From the NCBI GenBank assembly GCA_030141605.1, contig JAQGDQ010000403.1, positions 147,069-211,068 on the forward strand: a stretch of DNA of 64,000 nucleotides, in the 5' to 3' direction. Positions 38,455 through 53,500 of the stretch are shown here, in pieces. The translations under genes were made by a program, and so were the position numbers. The DNA is from Tubiluchus corallicola (taxonomy: Eukaryota; Priapulida; Priapulimorpha; Priapulimorphida; Tubiluchidae). Positions within the stretch are counted from its first letter, which is position 1. The number at the start of each line of letters is the position of its first letter. Below the pieces are notes generated by a model. The model had not been told where the DNA came from, searched no databases, and saw only the letters and a list, made by a program, of their open reading frames with translations.

Positions 38455-40744
38455 GTTTAAACACTACATGAGCAGTAATTTAACATAAACCTTACACACA
38501 CTGAATTCATGATGACCATACCCTGGGTGATTCAAGTTGGTTATACAGAAATACTTAAGCAAGGTATCTATATTCTGAGTACTTACATCAAGTTATATAG
38601 TGTGACTGTGTTTTGTGTCTGTTAACAATATACAGGTAGCTACCTATTAAATTTAAAAAATTGTGCAATATCAAGTAATTTTATGGTTTTGCCTGAACTT
38701 GTAACATTTTTAAGTGTCGCTAATTGTTTGATATAGAGGTTTTGACACATACTTGGTGTCTGTTACTGGAAGTTTTTCTAGTCAAAGAACTTGGTTGAAA
38801 ATATTTATCTTTTAATTTGCTAGATAAGTATGGTGTCTTTACCCGTTATGCTGCATTTTGCTTTGTGAATAACATTTAATTTTTACAAACAACGTAATAT
38901 TCTATTAAAAGAAATAACAATGCATCATCTCCGAGTCTGCGGCCAATGCTGAAAAGCAGCTAAATACATGGTATGACACTGCCAGAAACCTCAGATAGAC
39001 ATGCTACTTTGCACGAATACTTAGGTATTTTAATATTGCAATGTAACTCGTCGCCTTTTAGACTGTGTCATATGTTGGTTTGTATTTATAAAATACTTTA
39101 AATATAAAAAAAAATCTGCTTATCAACGTATTGAACTTGGATCATATTCTATTGGTTTTAATCATTAAATTTTTATGAATTTGTCCTAATATTATATTGC
39201 TTGCAGTGATGAGTGTGTAATGTAAAATGTATGCAATTGCTAACTATTATATACATGTATATTGATATCTATCCTTTCAATTATTTTATGCATCACTGTA
39301 AGCTAAATCTGTGATAGTTTGTGTTTTGTAACCTAATCAGTCACTAATGTAACAGTATAATGTAACAAGATCTACAAGCCAAATTTCGGTTATAGAATTC
39401 ATTATGGTTAGTTACCCACTGAGAATTCTGCAAAATTACTATTTTAAGGAATCGTTAAAATAATATGTAATGTAAATAGAGATATGACTCATGGTCCATA
39501 ATCAATGAAAGTGTTTTTTAATTAATGTATCTGAAATTGATTTTGCAAACTTATGAAACTTATGCTCGGATAATCTTATTGGAACATATTTTTATTAACA
39601 ATGGTAACTGGTATAATATTAATTATAATACAATATTGCTTTTTTTAGAATAAACCAGTAGCATTCACGTTTTTCCAAACTATCTGATTTTGCAATAATT
39701 GAACACTACCTAAAATTATATGTAATAGAAATCTCATGGATATGGTATATCATAATGCAGTTATAATTACAATGAATCTACTGTAAGTCTGTAATGCCTC
39801 TACTATAATGTAGATAGAAGTTAGAGTACAAGTTGTATAGCTTTTGTGTTGTTTTTTTATGCACATGCTTATGTTTGAATTGTAAATTCTTCATTTTAGT
39901 CGCATTCAGCTACAATAACAGAGAAAAAAGATATATGGAAAAATTATTAAGCCAGCGACATAAATTTTCACACCTATGCAATTTTTATTACGAAGATTCC
40001 TCTACTGATACTAATTATTGACGAAATCTTCATAGCAGAAAGATTTGGGAGTATCAGAAGACTAGTTATCCTGTTAAAATGGTAAAAATAAAACTCTGCT
40101 GTATCAAACTACTAATAAACGCAACACTGTTATTCTCTACAATTGTATTCATTCTGAGTATGCGTGTGTGCGTAAAAATTTTGTCAACAAAAATAACAAG
40201 TTGCCGACATGTATTATGCAGTAATTTCAGTGTAGATAAAAGTACTCAAAACCATCAAACATTTCTGTTTAATAACATCTATTTAGGAGCTCGTAAAATC
40301 AGTATCACAATTTTTTGAACTGTTACAAATAGCTAATAATTATTGGAAAAGTGACTAACAATTAAAGATCTAAAAAAGTCGTGGCATAAAACTGTAAAAT
40401 CATATTGACAATTCATCCCTGAATAGTGACTACAATTATTGAAAATAGTACAAAATATTTCAGTACAACTATAATTTACAGTGAAACGCGACAACATAAT
40501 TAAATAGAAAATAATGGAAAAATGATATGTATGTCTCATCATAAACAGGACTGCAAATATTCACTGTACTTCAGTATGCTGAATGTTGATCACTTGAATA
40601 CTGCAAGAATACTACAAAAATCTAACGTAGCTATAAAGCAATTTCTTCATTCTGCTGTCGCACTGTACCGTCATAAGAGCAAAAATCACAAAACACATAA
40701 AATTTTAATTATAATCTTAATGCCAAGGTTATAATAAATAATGG
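38455..40744. other. AT-rich intergenic region
   Basis: Very AT-rich with no supported exon; longer ZP transcripts could extend into it. Open frames near 39833 and 40079 lack coding character. Confidence 0.35.
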
Positions 40745-40918
40745 ATCATGGCACAAACCCACATTATTTATTAACAATTCTGATACCGAACTTGAATAAC
40801 ACGAAATACAGAAAAGTTGTGATACAGCCTAGATTTGAACCAGGGACCTGCTTAGAAGGCGACACTTTAGACCACTCCCGGTGGTAAGGCAGTCGGAAGT
40901 TCATCCCTGCAGCTGGCT
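40745..40918 (-). mobile_element. tRNA-derived SINE, copy 3 (minus orientation)
   Basis: The minus strand has GGGAGTGGTCTAAAGTGTC (A-box region), GGTCCCTGGTTCAAATCTAG (B box) and then TTCAAGTTCGGTATCAGAA and AATGTGGGTTT, matching the body of the copies at 12455-12612 and 40995-41130. The head is more tRNA-like than in the other copies. Confidence 0.7.
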
Positions 40919-40994
40919 AGCCGAATTCTGCATATCACACTATAGATATTTTAACTAAATAATTAATTTATGAACTTTAGACAGCTTTGACTAG

Positions 40995-41130
40995 TGAGAG
41001 ATACAGCGACCTAGTGGTCCAAGTCATCTGCATTGTGAACAAAAGATCCAGGCTGAATTCCAACCAAATTTTTCACATTTCCTGCCTTTCAAGTTTGGTA
41101 TCAAAACTTAATTAATTGTGGTTAAGTTCC
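40995..41130 (+). mobile_element. tRNA-derived SINE, copy 2 (plus orientation)
   Basis: CCTAGTGGTCCAAGTC, GATCCAGGCTGAATTCC, then TTTTTCACATTTCCTGCCTT, AAGTTTGGTATCAAAAC and AATTGTGG follow the same order as in the two minus-strand copies. Confidence 0.75.
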
Positions 41131-41528
41131 AAATTTTATTCTGCATAGTCATAGCAATGATGAGAAAACTCAAATTTTTCATCCCCAATCCAACCTAGTG
41201 TCATTGCGTCATTTCATTCACTCCAGCAAATGGATTAAATACATTCTCATATTTTTCAACTAGTTTTACCACACCAACTAGAAATACAGCACCCAGAAAG
41301 CCAAGAAAACTCAAGTAAAGTCACACAATAACGAATCCACTGATTTATCAGAATCAGCATGTGAAAACTGCAGACCTATGAGCTAAAACATGTCACTAAC
41401 GAACTAAACACACCTGTAACGTCAAGTATCTAGCACCATGGACATACTGCGCAATGCGGCACAAAAAATTAAAACAACCTACTTACTTAATCGCTTTAAC
41501 ACATAAAAAACTCTTCCAATTTCATTTC

Positions 41529-44500
41529 TTACACGGACTGCGTAGAAGCCTTGCGACTTTCTGACAACGACGAAACTGATTCATGTGTCTCCTCAAATTC
41601 CTTGCGAATATGTTGAAGTAGGACTGGGTCCGACAAAATTTCAACAGCTGTACATGCCAGAGCCTTTGCAGCAACGATGGTGTATTCCTGAGCTTCATCA
41701 GTTCCAGCTTGATCTTTAAAAGCCTTAGGTAGAAGTTAAAAACATTTCAGTTGATAAATCTACCACTTGACAACTTAAGATGTATAATAATGTGACTAAG
41801 ACACTTCTGCTGATTTACTGGTTCATTCTTGATTATGAGCGAAGTTCCAGTCTCGCCACAATAATCAACGTTAAGCACATTGCTATTAAATGCTAGATTC
41901 CAGCTTGCAGTTTGCTGCAGTTTATAAAAAATCTGAACTACTTCCAAACAAATGACGACGTTGTTTTCAAACAAATGTCACAAACACATACAGTGTTAGA
42001 AACAACTCTAATATTCACAAATCTTGCGAAAAAATTACGTTAAATTTACACAAGTATATGTATTGTCTTCAGAGCTTGAATTATTTCCATTAAATTCTGG
42101 AAATTTATGGACATGGCCTGGTGGATAAAATAAGATTTTGGAACATTGAGCCAGTTCACAATGTAGCTTTGCTGGTATAGACAAATTATATGATAATACA
42201 AAATAAGAAAAAAATCCTTGGCAGATTTGCAAGCCCAAGGTAAAAATATCATTTCCAAACGACAACTTTTTTTATTTATTTTATTTATTTATTATTATTA
42301 TCACATTCAGTACAATATAATGACATTAAGCACACAGTGACATCAAAATCATTACATCATACTGTATTAAATTGTTATGTTTAATACACTATCGTTATTA
42401 TAAAAGAATAATTGTACTGCAGTGGGATTGAGAAGCAAAGGCTTGTATAAGCCCACTGTCATGTGAACCCGATAAAAAAAGAATGGATGAGTGAACAAAA
42501 AATTAAAGAACTGGGAGAAAGGTTAGATCACACAGGAAGGGTAGAAGGATGTGTCAGTGGAAATGGTAGGAAGAAAGACAATAGATTGTGGTATGATGGC
42601 ATCAGCTCTAAAGATTTATCAATGATGCCTTGTTTTGCATAATCTGTACCAGGATTGTGGTATGACTGCTCCAACAGTTGTGGGAAATTAGGAAGTGTTG
42701 TACTTGTTAAAAATCATTGCTCTGTATTTCTTTTTAATTTTTTGAATTGGCTGAACAGTTATTAATTCATCATTTATGTCATTCCAAAGCCTTGGACCAA
42801 CATTTGCAATGAATTGCCGTGCCACGTCTATTCTACAGAAATTCACGACAAACTCCTTCATTCTGGTTGCATAACGCCGATTATTTGGTTGGACTGGATT
42901 ATTAAAGAACGTTGGAAAGAGATTATATTTAGTTTTATACATGCATGTAGCTGTATTCATGCGTATTAAATCGTCAACAGTTAAAATTTTATCAGTTTTA
43001 AAACATTTCACAGTTGCACGGCGCAAATAGTAAAAAACAGCTCTTACTGTGGTGTGGATTTGTGACTCGGTGCCAATGTAAAAAGTCGGATGTATGCTCG
43101 GGACGACCTGCGAGACATTTCCCATGTCAGTTGATCCACCTGGTCGACCTTCAGGAGCAGATATAAACACCGTGCCTGAAGCATTACAGAAACTTGCGAT
43201 ATTAATTCTTGTTCTGTGTTAAGTGGAAATAATACAAAACAAAATGTTGATGATTTATAAGCAGAAACAGCATTTTGAAGTACAAACATTTTATGAATGA
43301 GGTGTGATGGGCAAGCAGACAAAGTGAGGTAGCTACAGCAAGTTTTATTACCACTCACAGCTTCACATTGCATTGTTAACATGCAAGACATGCTCTATTC
43401 ATGTTGAATTGCTTCCTTACCTTGAAAAATCACCAAAGCAAAACAATAAGGTCCAAGCTCAACTTTCATAGAAAGTCATACATATTCAAGTTCACTGAAA
43501 AAACATTTTCTCCAGTTTTATGTGTCTGATACTTGAATATGTATGAGTTTCTACAAAAGTCGAGCTTTGACCTTATTGACTTGTTCTGGTGATTTCCCAA
43601 AATAAGGAAGCAATTCAACATTCACCGTTTCATCTCACCTCATCTACATAAATAAGACCTGAAGTGTCCACTATGTCCTAGCCAGTGAGTCGTTCTGAAA
43701 AAAGCACGAAAGAAAGAAGAGAGAAAAAGGGAGGAAGAGGCAGAGACAGACAGAGAAATGAAAGGGAGTGAGTGACAGAGTTTAATTAGTGGGTATTATT
43801 TACGAACTAGATGTTGTTCATGACATATGTATATACGCCATTCAACTAACTCTAAGAGATACGTAACACAAAACAAATTTCAAACTATAAGAGGCGGGAA
43901 AAGCAATACTAAACTCAGTAATTACCTAGCTCTTCAGCATATTTTTGATATACTGAGGCCATTACAGTATTGTGGTTCATAGACGCATAGCCTTTTGGTG
44001 AAAACTCATATTCAGTTTCGCAGTCAGTTGCCTTCGCTGCACCAATAATACACTGCACAACTCGCTGAGACAACAGCATGAGTTCAGTTTGATTTGGCGC
44101 GCGGACATAGATGAGCATCTCAGTTTCGGCAGGTATAATATTAGGCTTCACTCCTCCATTCGTGATAATAGCTGTCAAGAAATAAAACAGATCAACCAAT
44201 AAGTGAGCAGTTTGATTAAAATAATGTTTACAACACATTTTAGTTACATAAATTACATTATAGAGAAGGGAACTAGATAGATACAATCAATGCAATCAAT
44301 TGAATTGTAACTGTGGATTTCGATTTGAGTCTGATGAACACTTTTTATTGCACTGCCCATTGTATCAACAAACTAGGGTTGTTATGTTTGATAGACTAAA
44401 TGAAATGCTTCTGCCCGAAAACCTTAATATAGCTATCTTAGGAAATAATGATCTGTTGAAGTTGTTATTATTTGGAAAAGATGAATTTAACTATGTTGCA

Positions 44501-47500
44501 AAATGTAAAATATTCCAATGCATACATGACTTTATATTACGTACTAAACGCTTCCAGTAGTTTCTAGCTGATATAAAATGCATCAGTCTTAAATATTCGT
44601 ACATTAATATTTTCTAACCGTCATTTTCTACTAATGTCTAATGTAATCTTGTAGTAAAACTTGTCAGCTTGTGTAGTTACGTCAATTCTTACTGTAAATG
44701 TTACTAATGTCTAATGTAATCTTGCATACTTTGTGATCTTTGATCATTCGTATCGGCCCGGTGCCCAGTAATAAAGTCGCCAGAATAAAGTCACGGAAAA
44801 AGTCACAATTTTGGCTAAGAAAAAAAATCACAATTAATTTTGGCTAGGGTTAGGGTTAGATTTAGGAGTTAATGTTAGAGTTAGGGTTGTGATTAGGGTA
44901 AGAGTTAAGATTAGGCTTATTTCTTTTTTCTGTGCCTTTCTCCTCCGACTTTTTTCCTGTGATTTTTTTTCTGTGACTTTTTTACCTGTGACTTGATTAC
45001 CAGGATTCACAGCCTCAGGCATGAGTTAGGATAGATAATTGAACAAACATTGTAGTATTACAGTTTCATAAAAAGTTCATTAACGAGACAAAATTACTTC
45101 CAAAAGTTCAACATCAGAACTATTGTTATAGGGATGTTGATTCCCCTGGACAGTCCTGTACCAGGTCCGGACTACTGTGAAGCGTCACGACCTAGAGTAT
45201 ATTTACCAAGTTATTTGCATTTCCTTCTTCGTCTAACGATGCTGGTAGCTGATATAAAAACAGTTCAGGCATTAAGAAAAAGAAGCCAAAGAACAGAGAG
45301 AAAAAGCAGGCAGAGTGGAGAGAGCTGTTTTGTCTCTGAGATTTGGCATAAAGTTGAGAATAACTTCGTTGTTATTGTACTTTATTTTGGACTAGCAAAC
45401 AAAGATTTTTTCTCTAGTGAAATGTGTTGAAAAATAAACGAAACCGATTTTTCTCAAGAGTGAGTTCTAAAGTCGTTCCTGTTAGTTTATGACTTTACAC
45501 TTTAAAATCTGACCAAAAGTTATAATAAACAAGAAGCAACAACACTCTGATGCTTCACAAAAATCATTGAACCAGTGACATCTGGTGAACTCCAAGCAAA
45601 CATATAAGCATAAAACCATACTAGTCGTTTTATTTAGGGATTTTGCTCTCGATTAATTGAATTACTATTCAATAGCCGATTATATCAATTTATAGATGGT
45701 TAAAATCTCGAAAAATTCGATTAACCTATTAAATGCCCATCTCTATGCATACCACTGCTATTACTACTTACCATGAATTCTGCACTTGGGCTTCATTTGC
45801 TGTCTTAACAGTGATATGTTATTATAACAGGCTACCGCAGCATCTAGTGCATTTCGTCCATCCCAGGGGGCAGCAGCTGCATGAGCCGCTTTCCCGTGAT
45901 ACTTCACAGTCAACTACACAAGAAATAAAAACTTCAGCAAAATGAAATGAAACGCTTTACATACTCAAAAAGTAGGTGTACAAGAAGTGATTAACTTGAA
46001 AACTTTAGAAAAATTCAGTAATATAAATTACTTTTTACTTTGTAAATGAGAATTGCTTTACCATTGTAGAATAACGGAATTTAACAATAGAAATTTATTT
46101 TCATTCACTTTCTTGTATTGGTATTTTTAGTATTTAGTTTAACATCAAGATTTTTACATATTTAAAAAAATACGATCCAAACCATTTAGATCCGTCTTTT
46201 ATATAAATTAATTATATTACATTTAAAAAGTTTTCATAATAAAACATTTTACAAGACAATATGTGTGACAGACAAGCACAAAAGTTAGGATTTTCTAATT
46301 TAACGTTAAGTTAATAAAACATGCAAATCAATACCACATGCAGTTTTAGTGTTACAAGCATCACTTTCATATACACACATAGGAGAAGATTAAATTAGTA
46401 GTAAATGAAAACCAGTGTTTTGCAAATATAAATTTTATGCAAAACAAAGAAATAAATGAAATTGCTAGCCAGAGAAGATAGACAGCGCTAATCCACATAA
46501 GCAACTAACACAAGCAACTTCTATGCTATTTAAGCTCGAACATTTAACAAACAGTAACAAAGCAATGCATTTGTGGTAGATTGTTGTTCGTTGTTCACAT
46601 GATGCACGCTACCAGCAATAGAAATTACAATCATAACAGTATGTACCTAGGATGGTCATCTTTAACAGATTACATGTACAGTCACCACCATAGCACAAAT
46701 CCAGGCCTAATTTCAAAGCAATTTCCAGCAAAATATTTGAAATTAAACTACCAAAGCAGAAATGGCAAAAGAGCCTCTACTGATTAATCCTGAAAATACA
46801 TTTTATTTTAAACCATGTTTTTTGTTTATAAAAATATTCTAATCATATAAAGTAGTATATAACAAAGAATTTTAATTTAAAAGCTAACCCATTTACAACA
46901 GTGATTTGAGCACAATAGGTACTACATCAGCTATAGCTGCAGAAAACAGTGCAAGCAGCTGGTAACTCCAAATACTAGCAAGGCCTATTATTAATAGTAA
47001 TAAGTTTTAAGTTTGATCCACAACTAAAAATCACACATGATACATGTTGAATCTTATACCTTAAAAAATGTGGCGCATCAGTGGATAGTTGCGAAAATAT
47101 AATTTTTTTCTAACTGCATGCTAGTTATTGCAACATAAATAATTGATAGTTGTGGCTAAAAATAGGTGAAAGTGTTGAATATGTAAGTTTAACTGATGGT
47201 CAGAGTAACTGATAGCTAAAAAAGGTGGTTACAGTCAAATCAATGACTCACACTAATCTGGTTTTACTGAGCATCGGTCTAACATGTTTTTTGGCAAAGC
47301 TTGTCGTCTAATTCTTCAAATTCACATTTAAAAATACATTATACAGTTTATCCTTCAAATCACATCGTTTATCAGTCCAAATATTAAAACAGTTTGCCAG
47401 AGGCAGATAGAACACACTCCAATAAACTATGCATAAATTGACAAAGCCAAATGTTGTTGTACTTTTTCACTAATTCTAAATGTACTTTGCTACCAACTAG

Positions 47501-50500
47501 TTCATTTAGCCTAGTCATTAAATTTATCAATCTCAATCTAAGACAGCAAATTCAGGTAATAAAATACTTATTTCCAAATGGTTGCCTGAAATTTATGCTA
47601 AATGCACGTTAATGGCAGCATTGCAGAATCCAGTAACATTATTATGGATCCCTTAACCAGAAGCTACTGGTGGTATTCATGCACACATGCCATGATTAAA
47701 TGAATATGTTTGCTCCCCCGGATTAAATATTAGTAACTAACTAATAGAAAAAACATAGCCGTAAATATGGTTACAAAAAATCAACCAGCTAATTCAAATG
47801 CTGTTAATTTCCAGTCTTGCACTCACAGCATGCACTGCAAAGGCCAACAAATATTCAAAGCCAGGAAAAATTGCAATAGACCAAAGACATGCATTTCCAA
47901 AATACTTGCCGCAGTTTGGGCCAGATATATACGATCATTGCAATTAAAAGCATAAGGATGAACCATCATTGCAGACTCAACTTCGGAGAAAGCTCCCGCC
48001 ATGAGCAAATCCTTTTTTCCACATCCTCCCTCCTCCGCTGGTGTCCCCAAAACTATCAACTACAATTGTACACACAACACTACATTATGATTACAGATAC
48101 TTTGAATACAGGTGCTTTAAGCATAACTGCAAATACTCACAGGGGAAGTATTTGCACAACGAGGGAAGATAACTGAATTTATCAACCGCTACCAATAATC
48201 CTGCTGAAGACTGGGATGAATTTCAGTACCACTAAGATATGAAACATTTTCCGATCCAGGAATATGCAAGGAGATCCATGAACATCCCGACCACTGTATG
48301 CAACTATGTATTACTAATAATTAGCCGAAAAAAAAACAAAAACAAGGAAATGCTGTCAAACATGATTAAAAGAATGTGCCCAACTCATCAGAGAGAATAT
48401 TATCACGAAGATAACTGATGCAAAGTACAAACAAAGTCGGAGCTAACGCAGATCCTTGCAGAACACCAGGAGGAACATAGTGAACAGTAAAATTCCAGCC
48501 CATCAAAAATGACATGCGGACATCAATAAGAAAAAAATCGATAAGATTAACTTTAGAGATAGTTTGAGTTTCCAATAGTTTGAGTATGAAAAGCAGCCTT
48601 GTGCCAGATCTACCACGTTATCAAAGGTCTCGAAAATATTCAGGGGCATTGCTCTTGGTAACGCTTAGTGCAAGTTAGAGTAGAAATGGACCGATGCAAG
48701 TCACAATTCAATACTCAAATGCTATGAGCTACAAGACAGGTTTTAGTTATGTTTGAATGCAGGTACATGCACTCTTAATGAGAATTAGTAGGTGCTAAAT
48801 GTTAACAAGATTAACACTTACACCCTAGCTTTACAGAGCAGAGATTCCACCCTATTCTACTCAGAGATTATACTCTGGAAATAAATTTTCTGTTAAGGAT
48901 GCTCACAAAACTCTTGTTTCTTGGCTTAAAGTCCCATTAGACAACTTATGACATGAAATGGAACACAATTTCCAGAAAGAAATATTAAATAGTAAACACC
49001 CATTACAGTTTCCAAAGAAAAGACCAATGTTAAAAGTGGATAAAAACCACTGAGCACATAAACTAAGAGAAAAACCTGCAAACGTATGACTAAATAAACA
49101 ATGCAAAAATTAAAACAACTACTATTTTCAAACATGGAAAAAATCTGCCAAAATTATTAATACTAATTCAAAGTTATTTTAACTTTATTTATCTTAATGC
49201 GTCTTCATAGTATTTGAAAACGAAAACTATTGTCACCCCGATAAGCAAGGATTGCATTTTATCATAACTAATTTTTAAAATTCAGTAAAGTAAACAGAAT
49301 TCTGATTAAAATATCTTGTATATAAATTTTAAAATGACAAATAAACAGTAATCTGATTAAAATACCTTAGATATAAATTTTAAAAGGACAAATTACATTT
49401 GTTTACAACGTTTTGCAAGGATTATGTGCTACAATGGTGCTATGTATGCACACATGCATATGGATTGACTGCAAAGTCGTCATAGTCATAGTCAGATGTT
49501 GACTAAGAAGGGGTAGTACTATCAAACAGACATTTGCAGAGCCTTGCGTAAGTCCTTACTTGTAAACAAAAAAACAATTGACTGAGTGGAGTCAGTTGTC
49601 TTATGTGGAAAGCAGACAATAGCATATTTACACCAAAGGCAACTTCACTAAATAAAGACAAGGTATAATGACTGAGCATACAAGGTTAGTAGCAGCAGCA
49701 ACAAGTATATACACTACACAGAAAGTTTACTTATACATGTAAGTAGATATATATATATATATACAAGAGACACAAAATAACAAGCAAATTTTCAAAACAC
49801 TGTCAAATTGCCTTCAAATACTGAGCACAGACCACAGATTCAATTAAATTGCATCCTTGTTTCCATGAAAAGGATACATAAAATACAATAATATTAATTA
49901 GCATCACTGAAATTAAAATTAACATCATAATATAATGAGTATTCATTGTAGACTTGTAATATTCTGTCATTCAGTGCATTGTGAACAAAATTTATGCAAC
50001 AGTTTCGTTTGGAGATACTTTAGCGTCACTTGTGACTCATTCACATTTTTAAATTTTACATTTATTACGAGTTTACGAAAATGGCAGTAATAATCTCAAA
50101 AAGCCATTTTGGGCTGTTGGACTGATATGACAGTGTCACAAGTTAACAGCAGAATAACATCTTCACAGCAAATAACTTAAAGACATAAATGTTTAAAATG
50201 AGCAATTTTTAGCATTCTTATTCATATCAGAATTTCAACTGTTAACAATATAATTGCAGATTTTCACCAGTATGTAATTCTTACTTTCTCATTAGCCAAC
50301 CATAACATATAGGCATCATTACGTGAAAACGGGTGGGACATTAAAGCACAATCCACTCCAACAAAAGCGTCAGCATTAAGTAGATTTATCTTCCCACCCC
50401 CACCTTCTTCTGCCGGCGTGCCTAGAACAAATAACTAACAAAGACTAATACAATGAAATAAATTTACAAGTATTTATTTAGAGTCCAGTCTATTCCAGGA

Positions 50501-53500
50501 AGTGCATCAACAGTGCATGGATCTATCCTATACAACCACCCCCCCTCCCTCCCCCCATAGATCAATCCTCTTCTCCTGTTAATGTGTTTGGAACAAATAA
50601 CTAACAAAAATGTATCAAAATGCAATCTATACATACTCATTTTATTACTTAACAATAGCTGCAAAAGTTCTTGCACATTTTGACCAACGAGACTTGCTCA
50701 CCTACTTCTAAGATACTTTCATGCTACTGAGAAATCAAAAGCATCTTATCTACGAATTTAAAGAAATGTAAATTTATCAAAGGCATACCTTAATTAGTAA
50801 TTATTATTTGTAATTTTAAAACCGACATTACAATTGCTCTATAGTAAAGCACATACAAATAGTAAATAACAATCATCCTACAAACCCAAGGCAGTGAATG
50901 CATGTTCTCCTTTTGTGTAAAGAATGTTCCATTTCTTTAGCAATACTAGTTTGTATGTTTAGCTGTAATGGTAAACTTACACTAACGGAAATGCTGTAAC
51001 TTAAAGATATCTTCACAGACTATCAGAACACCTGCTTTGAAAGAACATTAACACCAGCAGTGTTCATACAGAAGTAAAATACAGTACTTGCTTATTTTTC
51101 ATCGATCTTTTTGGTAGCTGAATTTAGCCTGATGTTCCTCCACGTGTGCATATGCATGCGTATGTATCTATGAGTAGATCGGTGAGTAAACATGTGCAAG
51201 AAAGAGTATCATTAATATAAGTAAACTGAGCAATGTCAAGAAAAGTACATTTTGTGATACAAATTATATGGTGCATTTTCCTGTCTTGGTCTCCCTCACT
51301 CACTAAAACACAATTTAGCAAAAAAATTAATTTTTCAGTCGTGTATTGTTATGTGTGTAGTCTAAACATTTCATTAATTCTATCTTCATGGTAATACAAT
51401 AATATTACAATTGCTAAATGTACAGTAAATGTTGCAACGTGGGTTTGCAAGACAATGTAAGTTTACATGCCAACCCTTCACCTATACATTGTAATTACAA
51501 AATAAAGATAATGTGGTACAATATAGTATAAGTATAGATTACAGTTGAAATTAAACAAATTCTAACAATTATGACACAGTGAATCATCATAGCATATGCT
51601 AGATTAAATAATTCTTTTAACCCTGTAAAATACAATTATACTGATTAAAATCATTAAAGCGGTATTATTGTTCATGATTTGCATTTGTGTTGTCACTTAG
51701 TGTATGATAGGTTCAATGTTAATGGTAAATGGTTATGAAAAACAAATTCATGCAATGTTATTCATCTAGATATGCTAGCCAATGCATGCAATGTTATTAA
51801 TTTAAAACATTTTGGCATCAGTTTTGGTTAAATGTCATCTTTACTAGAAGAGAAAGTTTTTTGAATTGTTGTAACAATAAAGGAATCTAAACACTTTTGA
51901 AAATCAGGCTAAAAGTCAGTTGCTGTACACTTAGTTTCCCATATCAAAGGAGTATGATGAGTTAGCCATAGCATAAGACATTAACAAATAACAATGCAAA
52001 AAAATATATATTCAAAGCAAGTAGCTCAGTAGCATTCTTAGCATTATTCCACTGCAAATCACAAGCATGCATTGTGACATGCTAAGCTTACTTTGTCTCT
52101 AGCCAACAGTGATAAACGAGCATTGCTAAACGAGAATGGGTGAGACATTAGTGCACAGTCCATTCCACGAAAGGCATCACAATTGATTAAATCTACTTTC
52201 CCACCCCCACCTTCTTCTGCCGGCGTGCCTAGAACAAATAACTAACAAAGACTATCAAAATGCATCCACCCGTACGGTGCTACTTAAATAACCAAAGCAT
52301 GCAGACATCATCAAATGATAACTGGTCTGACAACAGATCAAAATTCCTTTCAACTAAAACAACAGCAATGCTTCAATCTAACTTCCCTCTAAAACCTTTC
52401 CTGGTGCCTGTTGAAAAAATAACTAACAAAAAAACCTACCAGCAATGTATCGATCCATAAACAATATGACATCAAGACTTAAAGAGCTAATTCTAAGATG
52501 CTCTCAGGCAGGCAACATCTCAAATATGTTCGAATTGCCTAACATAAATAAGCATTCAATTACAAGGTTCAAGTTTTATGAGTTTTGAGTTGACTGGAAT
52601 ATTTGTCATTAAACTTATGACAGCTGAAACACCAAGAAAAACAAAGAATAATGTTTACAGATGTGACAAACATTGTTGTCAAAATTAACAAAACCGTACG
52701 AATGGTTCAATAATGAAATCAGAGATCCAATGGTCAAGTGCTTGCTGCTAGTCTCATTTGATAATGGTCCGCTTTACAATTATAAGAATACATGTAGACC
52801 CAATGCAAAGCTATAAAGTATAAACCTATCTAGCTATTATAAGCACTTTATCATGTGTTTGATTGTATTGCTGCTCATCCACTTTTACATTCAACTATGC
52901 AAATGTTTAATTAATTTAATTAGTTAATTTAACCAATTAATTGCTCCTAACATGCACTAAAACACACTTTTCTAGGATCAATCTAATACCAGAAATTTAT
53001 GATGAATGTAGTTTGTGCTATGGTGGTGCATTGCAAAATGTCGCGTGCTAGAAAATAAATGTTCATTTGGGACACAATGTGCCCTACCTGGTCAAAAGCA
53101 AGATAAAGATCATTTACAGTAGAAGTCTTAAAAGGATGCACCATCATTGCTGCATCTACAAGACTGAAAGCATCACTAGCAATCATGTCAATTTTGCCAC
53201 CGTATCCCTCTTCATCCGGAGTACCGAAAACCACCAACTTGCAGAAAAAAGCATTGTGAGTCAGTTAGGTATTTTAGTCAGTGTTCTAAGAAAATAAAAC
53301 AATGGGCGAAAGACAAACCTACAGTGAATGGAGGGCGATAGTTTGCGCCAGCATGAAAAATGTGAAGCAAGTAATGATAAAGCATCATGCTAGTATCAGT
53401 ATTAGTTTGCTAACATCTTTATTAATGTTAGTCCTTAATTAACAAGTTTAGTGTTGTAAAATGATTGGTTTGTACATGCCATGCACTATAGATTGAATGG

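Noticed and set aside
43042-43047. Read-through of a PM20D2 exon into reverse-transcriptase sequence as a fusion protein
   Set aside because: A clear donor, ACA then GTAAGA, ends the exon before the LINE fragment, and the next exon joins in phase.
45600-45750. Possible hAT end (complement TAGAGATGGGCATTTAATAG)
   Set aside because: The end resembles known hAT termini, but no convincing partner end or target duplication was found.
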